Shown: in pieces, positions 27,629 to 36,380 of the stretch
How positions within the stretch are numbered: the stretch's first letter is position 1
Layout: every line of letters starts with the position of its first letter
Source of the DNA: Bacteroidetes bacterium 47-18
GTDB taxonomy: Bacteria > Bacteroidota > Bacteroidia > Chitinophagales > Chitinophagaceae
Direction: 5' to 3'
NCBI GenBank assembly: GCA_001897155.1
Contig: MKSF01000007.1
Span: forward strand, 1-64,000
Length of the DNA: 64,000 nucleotides
Translations under genes and position numbers: made by a program
The notes under the pieces: generated by a model
Told to the model about the DNA's origin: nothing
Seen by the model: the letters and a program-made list of their open reading frames with translations, nothing else
Database searches by the model: none

Positions 27629-27715
27629 GCTCTCTGTGGGTCAGATAGTACTTTTACTATAAGGGTGCAGTAAGCGTGCAGGGCAGGACGTATGTGAGGC
27701 ATCTCTTGCAGTAAT
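27629..27715 (+). repeat. Dispersed repeat, copy B
   Basis: Starts GCTCTCTGTGGGTCAG, continues CTTTTACTATAAGGGT and ends near GTATGTGAGGCATCTCTT. It aligns block by block with 11535-11620. The rest of the spacer up to pepD is AT-rich, with a 9-base stem at 27740-27767 (CTATATAAG/CTTATATAG). Confidence 0.5.
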
Positions 27716-27866
27716 TTGCAGTATCTTATAGTGTACCTGCTATATAAGGGCTTTGTTACTTATATAGATAGTCAGCTCTTTTTAAAACTGTAATGGGAAT
27801 GAGGGCAGGTATCAATTTTTTGGCATAGCTTTACTGTGACAGATTCATACTAAAAAGAAGATAACA

Positions 27867-29303
27867 ATGAGCAGTGTTTTATCAAACCTGGAACACCAGG
27901 AAATATGGAAAAATTTTGAGGCCATCAATGCCGTGCCCCGTGCTTCCAAAAAGGAAGAGCGGATCATCGCCTTTATGGCGGACTTCGGTAAGCGGCTGGG
28001 CCTGGAAACCATACAGGATGCGACAGGCAATGTAATTATCAGAAAACCGGCCACTCCCGGGCGTGAAAGCGCGCCTGTGGTGGTATTACAGTCGCACCTG
28101 GATATGGTGCATCAGAAAAATAATGATACGGTGTTTGATTTTGACACCCAGGGCATCCGCATGTATATAGACGGGGACTGGGTAAGAGCGGAAGGGACCA
28201 CACTGGGAGCAGATAACGGCCTGGGCGTAGCGGCTATCATGGGCATCCTGGAAAGCACGGATATACCGCATCCCGCTCTGGAGGCCCTGTTTACCATAGA
28301 TGAGGAAACAGGTATGACGGGAGCGAAAGGGCTGGAGAGCGGGCTCCTGAAAGGAACGGTCCTGCTGAACCTGGATACGGAAGATGATCATCACCTGGAT
28401 ATAGGATGTGCCGGCGGCATAGATGTTACGGCAGAACTTACCTATACACCGGAAGATACAATTTACGGGACTTATTATACTATCACCGTAAAAGGACTGA
28501 AAGGCGGGCATTCCGGTATGGAGATACATAAAGGGCTCGGTAATGCCAATAAGCTCATGAACAGGATATTATACACCCTGGGTGAGCGGTATCATATTGC
28601 TGTGGCCGGTATTGACGGCGGTGGATTACGGAACGCTATTCCCCGTGAAAGCACGGCTGTCATAGCGACTGATGCGTCGATCCGGGAAGCGTTTGAGCAG
28701 GTTGTAAAGGATATCAGGGCTGAGTTCAGGACGACAGAGCCGGACCTGGTCATTGAAATAGCGCAGGTAGCTTCGGCGGGGAAGGTATTGCCTCGGCAGG
28801 TACAGGAGAGATTGCTGCGGGTACTGTATGCCGCCCATAACGGTGTCTATAAGATGAGCAGCGATTTTGATGACCTGGTGGAAACCTCTAATAACGTAGC
28901 CCGTGTGCAGGTCGGGGACGGCCTTATCAGGATCCTGTGCCTGACCAGGTCATCGGTGGAAAGCTCCAAGCAGGACCTGGCCCGGCAGTTAAAGGCCACC
29001 TTTGAGCTGATGGATGCCACGGTGACGCTGAGCGGGGATTATCCCGGCTGGTCGCCCAATGCGGATTCGCCTGTATTAAAGACGATGGTCTCCGGGTATG
29101 AGACGCTGTTCGGTGATAAGCCCGATGTGGTAGCCTGTCATGCAGGGCTGGAATGCGGTATACTGGCTGCCAGCTACCCTGGTCTGGATATGATCTCTTT
29201 CGGCCCGACCATCCTGGGCGCGCATTCGCCGGATGAAAGGGTCAGCATCAGTTCTGTCAATAAATTCTGGAAGTTGCTGCTGCATACCCTGGCAACTATT
29301 TAG
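27867..29303 (+). CDS. pepD: Aminoacyl-histidine dipeptidase (M20 family)
   Basis: A 478-residue cytosolic zinc dipeptidase of the PepD/carnosinase type that hydrolyses Xaa-His and other dipeptides. Metal and catalytic motifs are visible: LQSHLDMVHQK (first zinc His and Asp), TTLGADNGLGVAA (bridging Asp), FTIDEETGMTGA (catalytic Glu pair), LNLDTED, GGHSGMEIHKG and the C-terminal HAGLECG and SFGPTILGAHSPDE. Length agrees with the family (about 480). The start MSSVLSNLEHQEIWKNFEAI is typical. An acidic 127-residue gene follows after 20 bases and probably shares the transcript. Confidence 0.95.
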   Translation: MSSVLSNLEHQEIWKNFEAINAVPRASKKEERIIAFMADFGKRLGLETIQDATGNVIIRKPATPGRESAPVVVLQSHLDMVHQKNNDTVFDFDTQGIRMYIDGDWVRAEGTTLGADNGLGVAAIMGILESTDIPHPALEALFTIDEETGMTGAKGLESGLLKGTVLLNLDTEDDHHLDIGCAGGIDVTAELTYTPEDTIYGTYYTITVKGLKGGHSGMEIHKGLGNANKLMNRILYTLGERYHIAVAGIDGGGLRNAIPRESTAVIATDASIREAFEQVVKDIRAEFRTTEPDLVIEIAQVASAGKVLPRQVQERLLRVLYAAHNGVYKMSSDFDDLVETSNNVARVQVGDGLIRILCLTRSSVESSKQDLARQLKATFELMDATVTLSGDYPGWSPNADSPVLKTMVSGYETLFGDKPDVVACHAGLECGILAASYPGLDMISFGPTILGAHSPDERVSISSVNKFWKLLLHTLATI

Positions 29304-29323
29304 TGTTTTTAAATTAATGACCT

Positions 29324-29707
29324 ATGGATAAAAGAGAACATGCCTTATTGGTGGTCAATGAGCTGGCAGACATCCGTGATGAGATATTCAGCCAGATAGT
29401 GAACTGGGGTCTGACCTTCCCTTTGAAAGAGCTGGGAGAGGCATTTGAGGTTGGAGATTCTTTCGAATTCAACATCAATACTTTTGAAGATACGGATGAT
29501 GAAGAGCTGAACCAGTTGATAGCTACTTTCCACTCCATCAATAATACGATCCAACATTTTGCAGACAGGTTCAGCATTGAGGATGAGGACATAGAGGAGA
29601 TCCGCAGCATGGAAGACCACCTGGCGGAAGAGTGGATATTCGGCGGGGAGGATATTGATTCGGAAGAGGAGGAAGAAGAGGGCCAGGAACAGGACGAAGA
29701 AGAGTAA
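29324..29707 (+). CDS. Conserved-looking acidic protein, 127 aa
   Basis: I do not recognise the family by name. The protein is strongly acidic and predicted helical, with no signal or membrane segment. Its C-terminal 20 residues are almost all Asp/Glu with some Gln and Gly, while the N-terminal half has a more ordered look (ALLVVNELADIRDEIFSQIV then NWGLTFPLKELGEAFEVGDS). It lies 20 bases after pepD on the same strand and ends at a strong terminator, so it is the second gene of a two-gene unit. It may be a small helper or a nucleic-acid mimic, but nothing in the sequence decides this. Confidence 0.7.
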   Translation: MDKREHALLVVNELADIRDEIFSQIVNWGLTFPLKELGEAFEVGDSFEFNINTFEDTDDEELNQLIATFHSINNTIQHFADRFSIEDEDIEEIRSMEDHLAEEWIFGGEDIDSEEEEEEGQEQDEEE

Positions 29708-29740
29708 GCTAATACCTGCCAGGATAATTTTAAATTTTAA

Positions 29741-29788
29741 AAAAGGTCTTCTGAGGAATCACACGATGCTTCAGAAGACCTTTTATTA
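29741..29788. terminator. Bidirectional terminator between pepD unit and prmC
   Basis: AAAAGGTCTTCTGA pairs with TCAGAAGACCTTTT over a 16-base loop (29741-29784). A-run on one side and T-run on the other, placed between convergent genes. Confidence 0.88.
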
Positions 29789-29804
29789 TTGTGTTTTATA
29801 AAGC

Positions 29805-30650
29805 TCAGGAGCGCCAGGCTTTCAGCATCCTGTCCTTGCCCTGCATGTCTTTCCTGAGCAGGGTTGTAAAGCCATGGTCCCTGAATAAGGCCGCTGTCTG
29901 CTGCCCGAAATCGGCGTTTAATTCCAGGTACACCGTGCCCCGGTCGTGGAGGTGCTGCTGCGCATATGCGGCTATGGCCCGGTAGAATTGCTGCGGGTCG
30001 TCATTGGTGACAAACAGCGCCCGGTGAGGCTCGTGCTCCAGTACGTTACGGTGCATCGCTGCTTTTTCTGCCGTCGTGATATAAGGCGGGTTGGAGATAA
30101 TGATATCCCACTTTTGCTGCCCGGCATGCGGAGCGGGTTGCAGTATATCATCCTGCAGGAACCGGACGTCCACACCCTGGGCATTTGCATTGTGAGCGGC
30201 TATTTCCAGGGCCTCCCCGGAAATATCCAGCGCATATACTTCGGCTTCGGGGAGTATCTTTTTGGCCGTAATGGCAATACATCCTGTCCCGGTGCCAATG
30301 TCCAGTACCCGGATGTCCCGGCGGGGCAGGGCGGCGCTGTCCTGCTGTAGCCAGAAGAGCAGCTCTTCCGTTTCGGGACGCGGGATAAGCGTGGCGGGAG
30401 ATACTTTATAAAACGCATCCCAGAAGTAGGCCCGGCCTGTAAGGTATTGTACGGGTATGCCTTGCTGCAGCCCGGAAAGCAGTCGCTGCAGCTCCGCCTG
30501 CCGGTCTTCCGTAAGCACGGTATGAGGAGCAGAGCGGGACGTTCCCAGCACATATTCCGTACATAATTCATAGATAGCTCCGGCTTCCGAAGCGTCATAC
30601 AATGATCCTAGCGAGGCGATATAAATAGCTTTCAGGTCCTGAATGGTCAT
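29805..30650 (-). CDS. prmC: Peptide chain release factor N5-glutamine methyltransferase
   Basis: The ATG at 30650 gives 281 residues starting MTIQDLKAIYIASLGSLYDA. The frame is open further up to 30701, but that part overlaps the ftsH terminator region. It methylates the GGQ glutamine of RF1/RF2. Motifs are Q-x-G-x-P-VQYLTGRAYFWDAFYKV, TLIPRPETEELL, the SAM-binding VLDIGTGTGCIAI and the catalytic IISNPPYI. It is separated from the upstream ftsH by a terminator at 30677-30717, so it may have its own promoter. Function is well supported by the NPPY motif and the RPETE block. Confidence 0.95.
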   Translation of the reverse strand: MTIQDLKAIYIASLGSLYDASEAGAIYELCTEYVLGTSRSAPHTVLTEDRQAELQRLLSGLQQGIPVQYLTGRAYFWDAFYKVSPATLIPRPETEELLFWLQQDSAALPRRDIRVLDIGTGTGCIAITAKKILPEAEVYALDISGEALEIAAHNANAQGVDVRFLQDDILQPAPHAGQQKWDIIISNPPYITTAEKAAMHRNVLEHEPHRALFVTNDDPQQFYRAIAAYAQQHLHDRGTVYLELNADFGQQTAALFRDHGFTTLLRKDMQGKDRMLKAWRS

Positions 30651-30676
30651 GGATAAACTTTTGAGAACGGTATGAA

Positions 30677-30717
30677 AAAATCTCCTGCTTTTGCATTGCA
30701 AAAATACAGGAGATTTT
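30677..30717 (-). terminator. Terminator of ftsH
   Basis: AAAATCTCCTG pairs with CAGGAGATTTT across a 19-base loop, with an extra T-rich tail on the minus strand. It lies about 40 bases after the ftsH stop. Confidence 0.8.
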
Positions 30718-30752
30718 GAGGTCGGCCATACGGTAGATCTTACCAGGCCTGG

Positions 30753-32819
30753 TTATGCATTTTCCTTATTACCGGCATCCGCATTGTCTTTGGATACCAT
30801 ATTGTTGATAGACGGGTTCTGTGTTACCGGCTGAATATCGCTTTCTGTCCTGTGATCGTCGGTCTCGAAAGGTCTTTTGCCGATCAGTCTTTCCAGGTCG
30901 TCCCTGAACAGCACCTCTTTTTTGAGCAGCTCTTCCGCTATGATCTCCACTTCCCTTTTTTTGGCGGTCAGCAGCTCGATAGCCCGCTGGTAAGCCTCAT
31001 CACTGATCCGCTTGATCTCTTCGTCTATGATCTTCCCGGTCTCTTCACTGTAGGGCTTATGGAAGCTGCCTTCGTTCTGGGGGTCATAGTAGGAGATATT
31101 ACCGATCTTGCTGTTCATACCGTAGATGCTTACCATGGCGCGTGCCGTACGGGTCACCTGCTGCAGGTCGCTCAGGGCACCTGTGGATATCTTGCCGAAG
31201 AAGATCTGTTCGCTGGCGCGTCCTCCCAGGGTCATACACATATCGTCTTCCAGCTCCTGGGTCAGCGTCAGGTATTTCTCTTTGGGCAGGTACTGGGCAA
31301 AGCCGAGGGCTGCCGTGCCACGCGGCACTATCGTCACTTTCACCAGCGGGTGGGCATTCTCAAGATACCATCCTGCTACGGCGTGGCCGGCTTCATGGTA
31401 GGCAATGACCTTTTTCTCTTCCGGTGAAATGATCTTGTTCTTCTTTTCCAGTCCCCCGATGATACGGTCTATCGCATCATTGAAGTCCTGCATATCCACA
31501 TCTTTTTTACCTTTCCTGGCAGCTATCAGCGCGGCCTCATTACAGATATTGGCAATATCGGCACCGGCAAACCCGGGGGTCTGGCTGGCCAGCTTTTTAA
31601 TATCCAGGTCGGCAGATATCTTGATCGGCTTTAAGTGCACCTTGAAGATCTGTTCCCTTCCCTTGATATCCGGAACGTCGATGGATATCTGCCTGTCAAA
31701 TCGGCCGGGACGGAGCAGGGCGCTGTCCAGCACATCGGGGCGGTTGGTGGCGGCCAGCATGATAATACCGGAATCTCCGCTGAACCCATCCATTTCCACC
31801 AGCATCTGGTTGAGTGTGTTTTCCCGCTCGTCATTGCTCATAACGGCGTTCTTGCCTCTTGCGCGTCCTATGGCGTCTATCTCATCAATGAATATGATAC
31901 AGGGCGCTTTTTCCCTTGCAGTTTTAAACAGATCTCTTACACGGCTGGCACCCACACCTACGAACATTTCCACGAAGTCGGAACCTGATAAGGAAAAGAA
32001 CGGTACCTGGGCTTCTCCCGCCACGGCTTTTGCCAGGAGGGTCTTACCGGTTCCCGGGGGACCTACCAGCAGCGCGCCCTTGGGTATCTTACCACCCAGC
32101 GCGGTATATTTTTTAGGATTCTTCAGGAAGTCCACGATCTCCATGACCTCTACCTTCGCTTCATCCAGCCCGGCCACATCGTTGAAGGTGATGTTGACCT
32201 TGGTGCCTTTTTCAAACAACTGGGCCTTGGATTTGCCAATATTGAAGATGCCGCCGCCGCCGGACCCGGAAGCAGGGTTCATCCTGCGGACGATAAATAT
32301 CCACATCAGGATGAAGATGATGATCATGAACAGGCCGCTTCCCAGTACGTCGCGTATGAAGTTGGCGCGTGTTTCCAGGCGTACGGGGACTTCCTGCCTG
32401 CCCGCTTCCATATTGCTTTTCATGACCTCCTGGAAATTCCGGTCAAAAACATCATAGGTGCCGATGTTGAGTATGAAATCGGGGTGGGGCTCGCTGTTGT
32501 TAAAGCTGATGGCAGGCTTCTGTGTGCCGTTCTGCTGGGCCGAATCCGGCTTTTTGAGATAGATCTCGGCATACTCTTTATTTACAATGACTACTTCCTT
32601 TACCTTATCCTGCTCCAGGTATTTATTTTTAAATTCGAGGAAGGTGATCTCTTTGCTGTTATCAAGTACACCGTTATTGAACATCATCAGGCCTATGAGT
32701 GAAAAGGCGATGATACCGTAAATCCAGTAAATATTAAATCTCGGGCCTTTTTTTTCTTCCATCGGGGATTTTCCGTTTGAGCCGTGCGGGTCCCGGTTGT
32801 TGCTGTTGTTATAATCCAT
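30753..32819 (-). CDS. ftsH: ATP-dependent zinc metalloprotease FtsH
   Basis: A 688-residue membrane-bound AAA+ protease that degrades unassembled or damaged membrane and regulatory proteins. TM1 is at about 30-48 and TM2 at about 158-177, with a periplasmic domain between. A Gly-rich linker precedes the AAA module: Walker A GPPGTGKT (253-260), Walker B IIFIDEIDAIG (308-318), the SRH region with ATNRPDVLDSALLRPGRFDR (357-376) and the zinc site HEAGH (475-479). The C-terminus has low-complexity Asp/Asn. It follows rsfS by 43 bases on the same strand. Chromosomal pairing of rsfS and ftsH is common in Bacteroidota. Confidence 0.98.
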   Translation of the reverse strand: MDYNNSNNRDPHGSNGKSPMEEKKGPRFNIYWIYGIIAFSLIGLMMFNNGVLDNSKEITFLEFKNKYLEQDKVKEVVIVNKEYAEIYLKKPDSAQQNGTQKPAISFNNSEPHPDFILNIGTYDVFDRNFQEVMKSNMEAGRQEVPVRLETRANFIRDVLGSGLFMIIIFILMWIFIVRRMNPASGSGGGGIFNIGKSKAQLFEKGTKVNITFNDVAGLDEAKVEVMEIVDFLKNPKKYTALGGKIPKGALLVGPPGTGKTLLAKAVAGEAQVPFFSLSGSDFVEMFVGVGASRVRDLFKTAREKAPCIIFIDEIDAIGRARGKNAVMSNDERENTLNQMLVEMDGFSGDSGIIMLAATNRPDVLDSALLRPGRFDRQISIDVPDIKGREQIFKVHLKPIKISADLDIKKLASQTPGFAGADIANICNEAALIAARKGKKDVDMQDFNDAIDRIIGGLEKKNKIISPEEKKVIAYHEAGHAVAGWYLENAHPLVKVTIVPRGTAALGFAQYLPKEKYLTLTQELEDDMCMTLGGRASEQIFFGKISTGALSDLQQVTRTARAMVSIYGMNSKIGNISYYDPQNEGSFHKPYSEETGKIIDEEIKRISDEAYQRAIELLTAKKREVEIIAEELLKKEVLFRDDLERLIGKRPFETDDHRTESDIQPVTQNPSINNMVSKDNADAGNKENA

Positions 32820-32862
32820 ATACTATATGTATGTCCTGTTGAGACGTTTGAATATAAGTTGT

Positions 32863-33231
32863 TTACGCGTATTCTTTCCTGGAAGCATCCATCCAGGCGC
32901 CTTCCAGGTCATAAAATTTTCTTTCTTCGGTTTTAAACACATGCACTACGATATCGGCATAGTCGATAATGGACCATACGTTACTTTCCTCTATGTGATA
33001 AGGTTTTTCCTGCACCCCTTCCAGCACATCGTCTACAATGCTTCTTACAATTGCGGCGGTCTGGATATGCGTCTGTGCATCACATACCACGAAGTATTTG
33101 GCAACAGCCTCATCTATGTTATTTAAATCGAGCGCAATGATATTTTCTCCTTTCTTGTTCTTAATAGCTTCTATGATGGTGGCTAACAGTGTCTGGGTGT
33201 TATCCCGTAGTTCTTTGGATTGTTGCTTCAA
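32863..33231 (-). CDS. rsfS: Ribosomal silencing factor RsfS
   Basis: RsfS binds ribosomal protein L14 and blocks subunit joining during starvation. Motifs are ATIIEAIKNKKGENIIALDL, VAKYFVVCDAQTHIQTAAIV, KPYHIEESN-VW and the conserved end VWSIIDYADIVVHVFKTEER with FYDLEGAWMDA. The frame extends to an ATG at 33282 (139 aa). A -7 box (TATTTTTG, 33291-33284) would start transcription inside that extension, so I prefer the TTG at 33231, giving 122 residues, the usual size. It is followed by ftsH and diverges from birA, whose upstream region overlaps its promoter. Confidence 0.9.
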   Translation of the reverse strand: MKQQSKELRDNTQTLLATIIEAIKNKKGENIIALDLNNIDEAVAKYFVVCDAQTHIQTAAIVRSIVDDVLEGVQEKPYHIEESNVWSIIDYADIVVHVFKTEERKFYDLEGAWMDASRKEYA

Positions 33232-33248
33232 TGGGTATGTATGGTATT

Positions 33249-33291
33249 TTTGGTTAAACTTTATAGTTGTAATATATTGCATTCAAAAATA
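33249..33291. promoter_or_regulatory. Overlapping divergent promoters of rsfS and birA
   Basis: Plus strand: TTTG at 33249-33252, a 20-base gap and TATATTG at 33273-33279, suited to the TTG start of birA at 33300. Minus strand: TATTTTTG at 33291-33284 for rsfS. The two boxes are only 5 bases apart, so the polymerases could compete. Confidence 0.4.
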
Positions 33292-33299
33292 GGAAATCT

Positions 33300-34049
33300 T
33301 TGCTACATTTTAATCCCGTTGAATACAATAATTGGTTAATCCGGCTGGATATAATAGATAGTACCAATAACTATGCCATGCAACTGTTACAGGACGGAAT
33401 GGCACAGTCCGGTACGGTAGTCAGCGCAAAATTTCAGTCTGCAGGGAAGGGACAGCGCGGTAAGCTGTGGCGCAGCAGCCCCGGGCAGAATGTTGCTATG
33501 TCCCTTATACTTGCGGATATGCAGCATATGGATATGTTCCGGCTGGCCTTCCTGGTACCCGTCAGCGTGCGTCAGGTTTTACAGTCTTTTATGCCAGAAT
33601 GTCAAGTCCTTATCAAGTGGCCTAATGACATTTACGTCAATGACAGGAAAATATGCGGCATCCTGATAGAGAACGTATTCCGCGGTAGCAGCCTCAGGAG
33701 CGCCGTGATAGGCATCGGCATCAATGTGAACCAGTCGGATTTCGGGCTGCCTGATAAGGTGCCTACGTCCCTGCTGCTGGAAACCGGCAGGGCCCACGTC
33801 CCGGAAGATATCATAGCCGCTGTCCGGGCCGCCGTATTGAAGGAGCTGGATCGCTCTTCCGGCAGCCTCCAGCAGGAATACAACCGTTTTTTATGGAAAA
33901 GAGATACCGGCGTTAGGCTGGGGATGGCAACGTCCGGCGAGTTGCTTCAGGGCACCGTACAGGAAGTGAATGCCGATTTTGAGCTGGTGGTAAGGCGGGA
34001 CGACGGGGAACTGTGCCGTTTCAGTTTCGGAAGCGTACAATGGCTGTAA
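33300..34049 (+). CDS. birA: Biotin--[acetyl-CoA-carboxylase] ligase (class I)
   Basis: A 249-residue biotin protein ligase that activates biotin as biotinyl-AMP and attaches it to the acetyl-CoA carboxylase carrier protein. Motifs are LDIIDSTNNYA, SAKFQSAGKGQRGKLWRSSP (the ATP/biotin loop), VLIKWPNDIYVNDRKICGIL and IGIGINVNQ. The short C-terminal SH3-like domain ends the protein. There is no N-terminal helix-turn-helix, so it is an enzyme only and not a repressor. The only plausible start is a TTG at 33300. The next ATG would delete the first motif. Confidence 0.93.
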   Translation: MLHFNPVEYNNWLIRLDIIDSTNNYAMQLLQDGMAQSGTVVSAKFQSAGKGQRGKLWRSSPGQNVAMSLILADMQHMDMFRLAFLVPVSVRQVLQSFMPECQVLIKWPNDIYVNDRKICGILIENVFRGSSLRSAVIGIGINVNQSDFGLPDKVPTSLLLETGRAHVPEDIIAAVRAAVLKELDRSSGSLQQEYNRFLWKRDTGVRLGMATSGELLQGTVQEVNADFELVVRRDDGELCRFSFGSVQWL

Positions 34050-34083
34050 GGAGCCTGCTGCTGCGCCTCCCGGCTGTAAAAGC

Positions 34084-34113
34084 GAAAGACTGCCCCTGAA
34101 GGAACAGTCTTTC
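34084..34113. terminator. Bidirectional terminator between birA and ahpC
   Basis: GAAAGACTG pairs with CAGTCTTTC over a 12-base loop between two converging genes. T-rich sequence is weak but present. Confidence 0.6.
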
Positions 34114-34152
34114 TATACATGCAATTGCGGATACAAAAGTATGCCGGAGTTG

Positions 34153-34722
34153 TTATTTGGCCAGTTGCGCTGTCAGCGTCTCTTCACCTTTCTTCCAGTT
34201 GCAGGGACATAATTCATCTGTTTGTAAAGCATCCAGTACACGGATCACCTCATCCACGTTCCTGCCTACGCTCAGGTCGTTAACCTGTACCCAGCGGATG
34301 ATGCCCTGTGGATCAATGATAAAAGTGGCGCGGTAAGCGATTTTCTCATCGGACTGTAAGATACCCAGGTCTTCTGCCAGGGATTTGGAAGTATCCGCCA
34401 GCATCGGGAATTTCAGGCCTCTCAGGTCTTCATGGTCTTTTCTCCAGGCCAGGTGAACAAATTCGGAATCCGTGGAAGCGCCGATCAGGATGGTGTCCCT
34501 GTCATCGAAATCGCCCCAGGCGTTGTTGAAAGCAGCTATTTCCGTAGGACATACGAACGTGAAATCTTTAGGCCACCAAAACATCACCGCCCATTTACCG
34601 CTGATATTTTCGTTGGAAATTTTGGCAAATTCCTTACCGGGAGCATCCGCTTCTATGGATACACACGCTGTTTTGTTGAAAGCCGGGAATTGTTCTCCTA
34701 CTGAAATTACTCTGTTGCTCAT
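34153..34722 (-). CDS. ahpC: Peroxiredoxin, mycobacterial AhpC-like
   Basis: A 189-residue 2-Cys peroxiredoxin that reduces hydrogen and organic peroxides. The peroxidatic Cys58 lies in FTFVCPTE. Two further cysteines form DELCPCNWKKG (Cys172 and Cys174). This C-x-C end and the overall sequence resemble Mycobacterium tuberculosis AhpC, which uses three cysteines and is recycled by AhpD or thioredoxin-like partners rather than AhpF. No ahpF, ahpD or oxyR lies next to it. The family is certain. The reductase partner is inference. Confidence 0.93.
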   Translation of the reverse strand: MSNRVISVGEQFPAFNKTACVSIEADAPGKEFAKISNENISGKWAVMFWWPKDFTFVCPTEIAAFNNAWGDFDDRDTILIGASTDSEFVHLAWRKDHEDLRGLKFPMLADTSKSLAEDLGILQSDEKIAYRATFIIDPQGIIRWVQVNDLSVGRNVDEVIRVLDALQTDELCPCNWKKGEETLTAQLAK

Positions 34723-34915
34723 AATTATAATATTTAATTAAATGAATGATTCTAGATTGACGGAGCAAATTTCGATATATATTTTATCAAAACCATATTA
34801 TTTTAGTTATTTAAGAATAGACAATATCAATAGCAGTGCCCGGCAAAATACCCTGCGGCTCCTTAATTCTTTCTTTTTCCGCGGCTATATATTTTATTTT
34901 AAACATTTTTCATAT

Positions 34916-34923
34916 TACCTTTG
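34916..34923 (+). promoter_or_regulatory. -7 box of the aldolase gene
   Basis: TACCTTTG, an exact TAnnTTTG match 49 bases before the ATG at 34973. It lies in a very AT-rich leader. No clear -33 box. Confidence 0.5.
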
Positions 34924-34972
34924 CAGCAATTTTAAAAAAATATTCATTAATTATAAAATCAGTCATTTTCTT

Positions 34973-36031
34973 ATGGCAAATAGTAAACTAATAGAACTTT
35001 TAGGTTCAGATGCTGAAGCTTTATTATCACACGAGTGTACAACCATCACAAAAGATATGCTGCACTTACCCAACCCGAATCACGTGGATGAGGTATGGGC
35101 CAGCTCTAACAGGAACATTCCTACCTTAAGAAGCTTACAGCAGATATTAGGCGCCGGTCGCCTGGCCGGTACCGGTTATGTTTCTATTTTGCCGGTGGAT
35201 CAGGGTGTGGAACATAGCGGCGGCGCTTCCTTTGCTCCCAATCCCATTTATTTCGATCCTGAGAACATTGTAAAGCTGGCTATCGAAGGCGGCTGTAACG
35301 CCGTGGCATCTACCTATGGCGTGCTGGGTGCAGTAGCCCGCAAATACGCTCATAAGATACCTTTCATTGTAAAGATCAACCATAACGAATTTTTATCCTA
35401 CCCGGATTCTTACGACCAGATCATGTTCGGTACCATTAAGAATGCCTGGGAAATGGGCGCTGTTGCGGTAGGTGCTACTATCTACTTCGGCTCCGCGGAA
35501 TCCAACCGCCAGATCGTGGAAGTGGCTAAAGCATTCGAATACGCGCACTCCCTGGGTATGGCTACCGTGTTATGGTGCTACCTCCGTAACGGTGCTTTCA
35601 AGGTGGACGGCGTGGATTATCACACTGCTGCTGACCTTACAGGACAGGCCAATCACCTGGGCGTAACCATCCAGGCGGATATTATCAAGCAAAAATTACC
35701 GACACTGAACGGCGGTTACAATGCGATCAAAGTAGGTAAAACACATAAGGACGTATATGCCAAACTGACCACTGATAACCCGATAGACCTCGCACGCTAC
35801 CAGGTGGCGAACTGCTATATGGGACGTGCAGGACTGATCAACTCCGGTGGTGAATCCAAGGGAGCATCCGACCTGGCTGAGGCAGTGACTACCGCGGTGA
35901 TCAATAAGCGTGCCGGCGGTATGGGGCTGATCTCCGGCCGTAAGGCATTCCAGAAAGATATGAAAGTAGGTGTGGAATTGCTGAATGCTATCCAGGATGT
36001 TTACCTGGACGATACCATCACTATAGCGTAA
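34973..36031 (+). CDS. fbaB: Class I fructose-bisphosphate aldolase (FbaB/DhnA type)
   Basis: The ATG at 34973 gives 352 residues, matching E. coli FbaB in length and sequence. An open frame further upstream to 34742 is AT-rich leader, not protein. It cleaves fructose 1,6-bisphosphate by a Schiff-base lysine mechanism in glycolysis and gluconeogenesis. Visible blocks are [71 protein letters not shown] and [12 protein letters not shown]. The end [10 protein letters not shown] is nearly that of E. coli FbaB. It has its own -7 box and ends at twin-hairpin copy 2. Confidence 0.97.
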   Translation: MANSKLIELLGSDAEALLSHECTTITKDMLHLPNPNHVDEVWASSNRNIPTLRSLQQILGAGRLAGTGYVSILPVDQGVEHSGGASFAPNPIYFDPENIVKLAIEGGCNAVASTYGVLGAVARKYAHKIPFIVKINHNEFLSYPDSYDQIMFGTIKNAWEMGAVAVGATIYFGSAESNRQIVEVAKAFEYAHSLGMATVLWCYLRNGAFKVDGVDYHTAADLTGQANHLGVTIQADIIKQKLPTLNGGYNAIKVGKTHKDVYAKLTTDNPIDLARYQVANCYMGRAGLINSGGESKGASDLAEAVTTAVINKRAGGMGLISGRKAFQKDMKVGVELLNAIQDVYLDDTITIA

Positions 36032-36061
36032 TCGTAGGTACAGCATCACGCTTACAGTAAA

Positions 36062-36279
36062 GAGCTGTCTAAAAAGTAAACAACCCTGTCATATTTGAGA
36101 ATATGACAGGGTTGTTTGTTGATATATAGCACATTTCGACAAGCTCAATGTGACAAAATGAGCTCAATGTGAGAAGTTCCTTAGTTGTCAGGCTGAGCCC
36201 CGTCGAAGCCCTACTAAAGCCATTATAAACGGCTCAATGTGATAAGAAAAGAAGCTTTCTAAAAAAGCCTCTTTTCTTA
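36062..36279 (+). repeat. Twin-hairpin intergenic element, copy 2
   Basis: Starts GAGCTGTCTAAAAAGTAAAC. Its first hairpin at 36078-36117 is the best of the three, with AAACAACCCTGTCATAT and its exact complement around a 6-base loop. The core has CATTTCGACAAGCTCAATGT and GTCAGGCTGAGCCCCGTCGA. The element ends with an AAGAAGCTTTCTAAAAAAGC hairpin that pairs with CTCTTTTCTT. It lies between the convergent fbaB and gcvT. Confidence 0.75.
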
Positions 36280-36317
36280 TGGATACAGTGGAAAAAATGT
36301 ATCAGCAGCTTTAAAGA

Positions 36318-36351
36318 CAAATGGCTGCCGTCTGTAAACGGCAGCCATTTG
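36318..36351 (-). terminator. Terminator of gcvT
   Basis: CAAATGGCTGCCG pairs with CGGCAGCCATTTG over an 8-base loop, 30 bases after the gcvT stop. On the minus strand a weakly T-rich TCTTTAAAG follows. Confidence 0.7.
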
Positions 36352-36380
36352 ATATAAGAAGCGATATTGATTGTGCGCTT

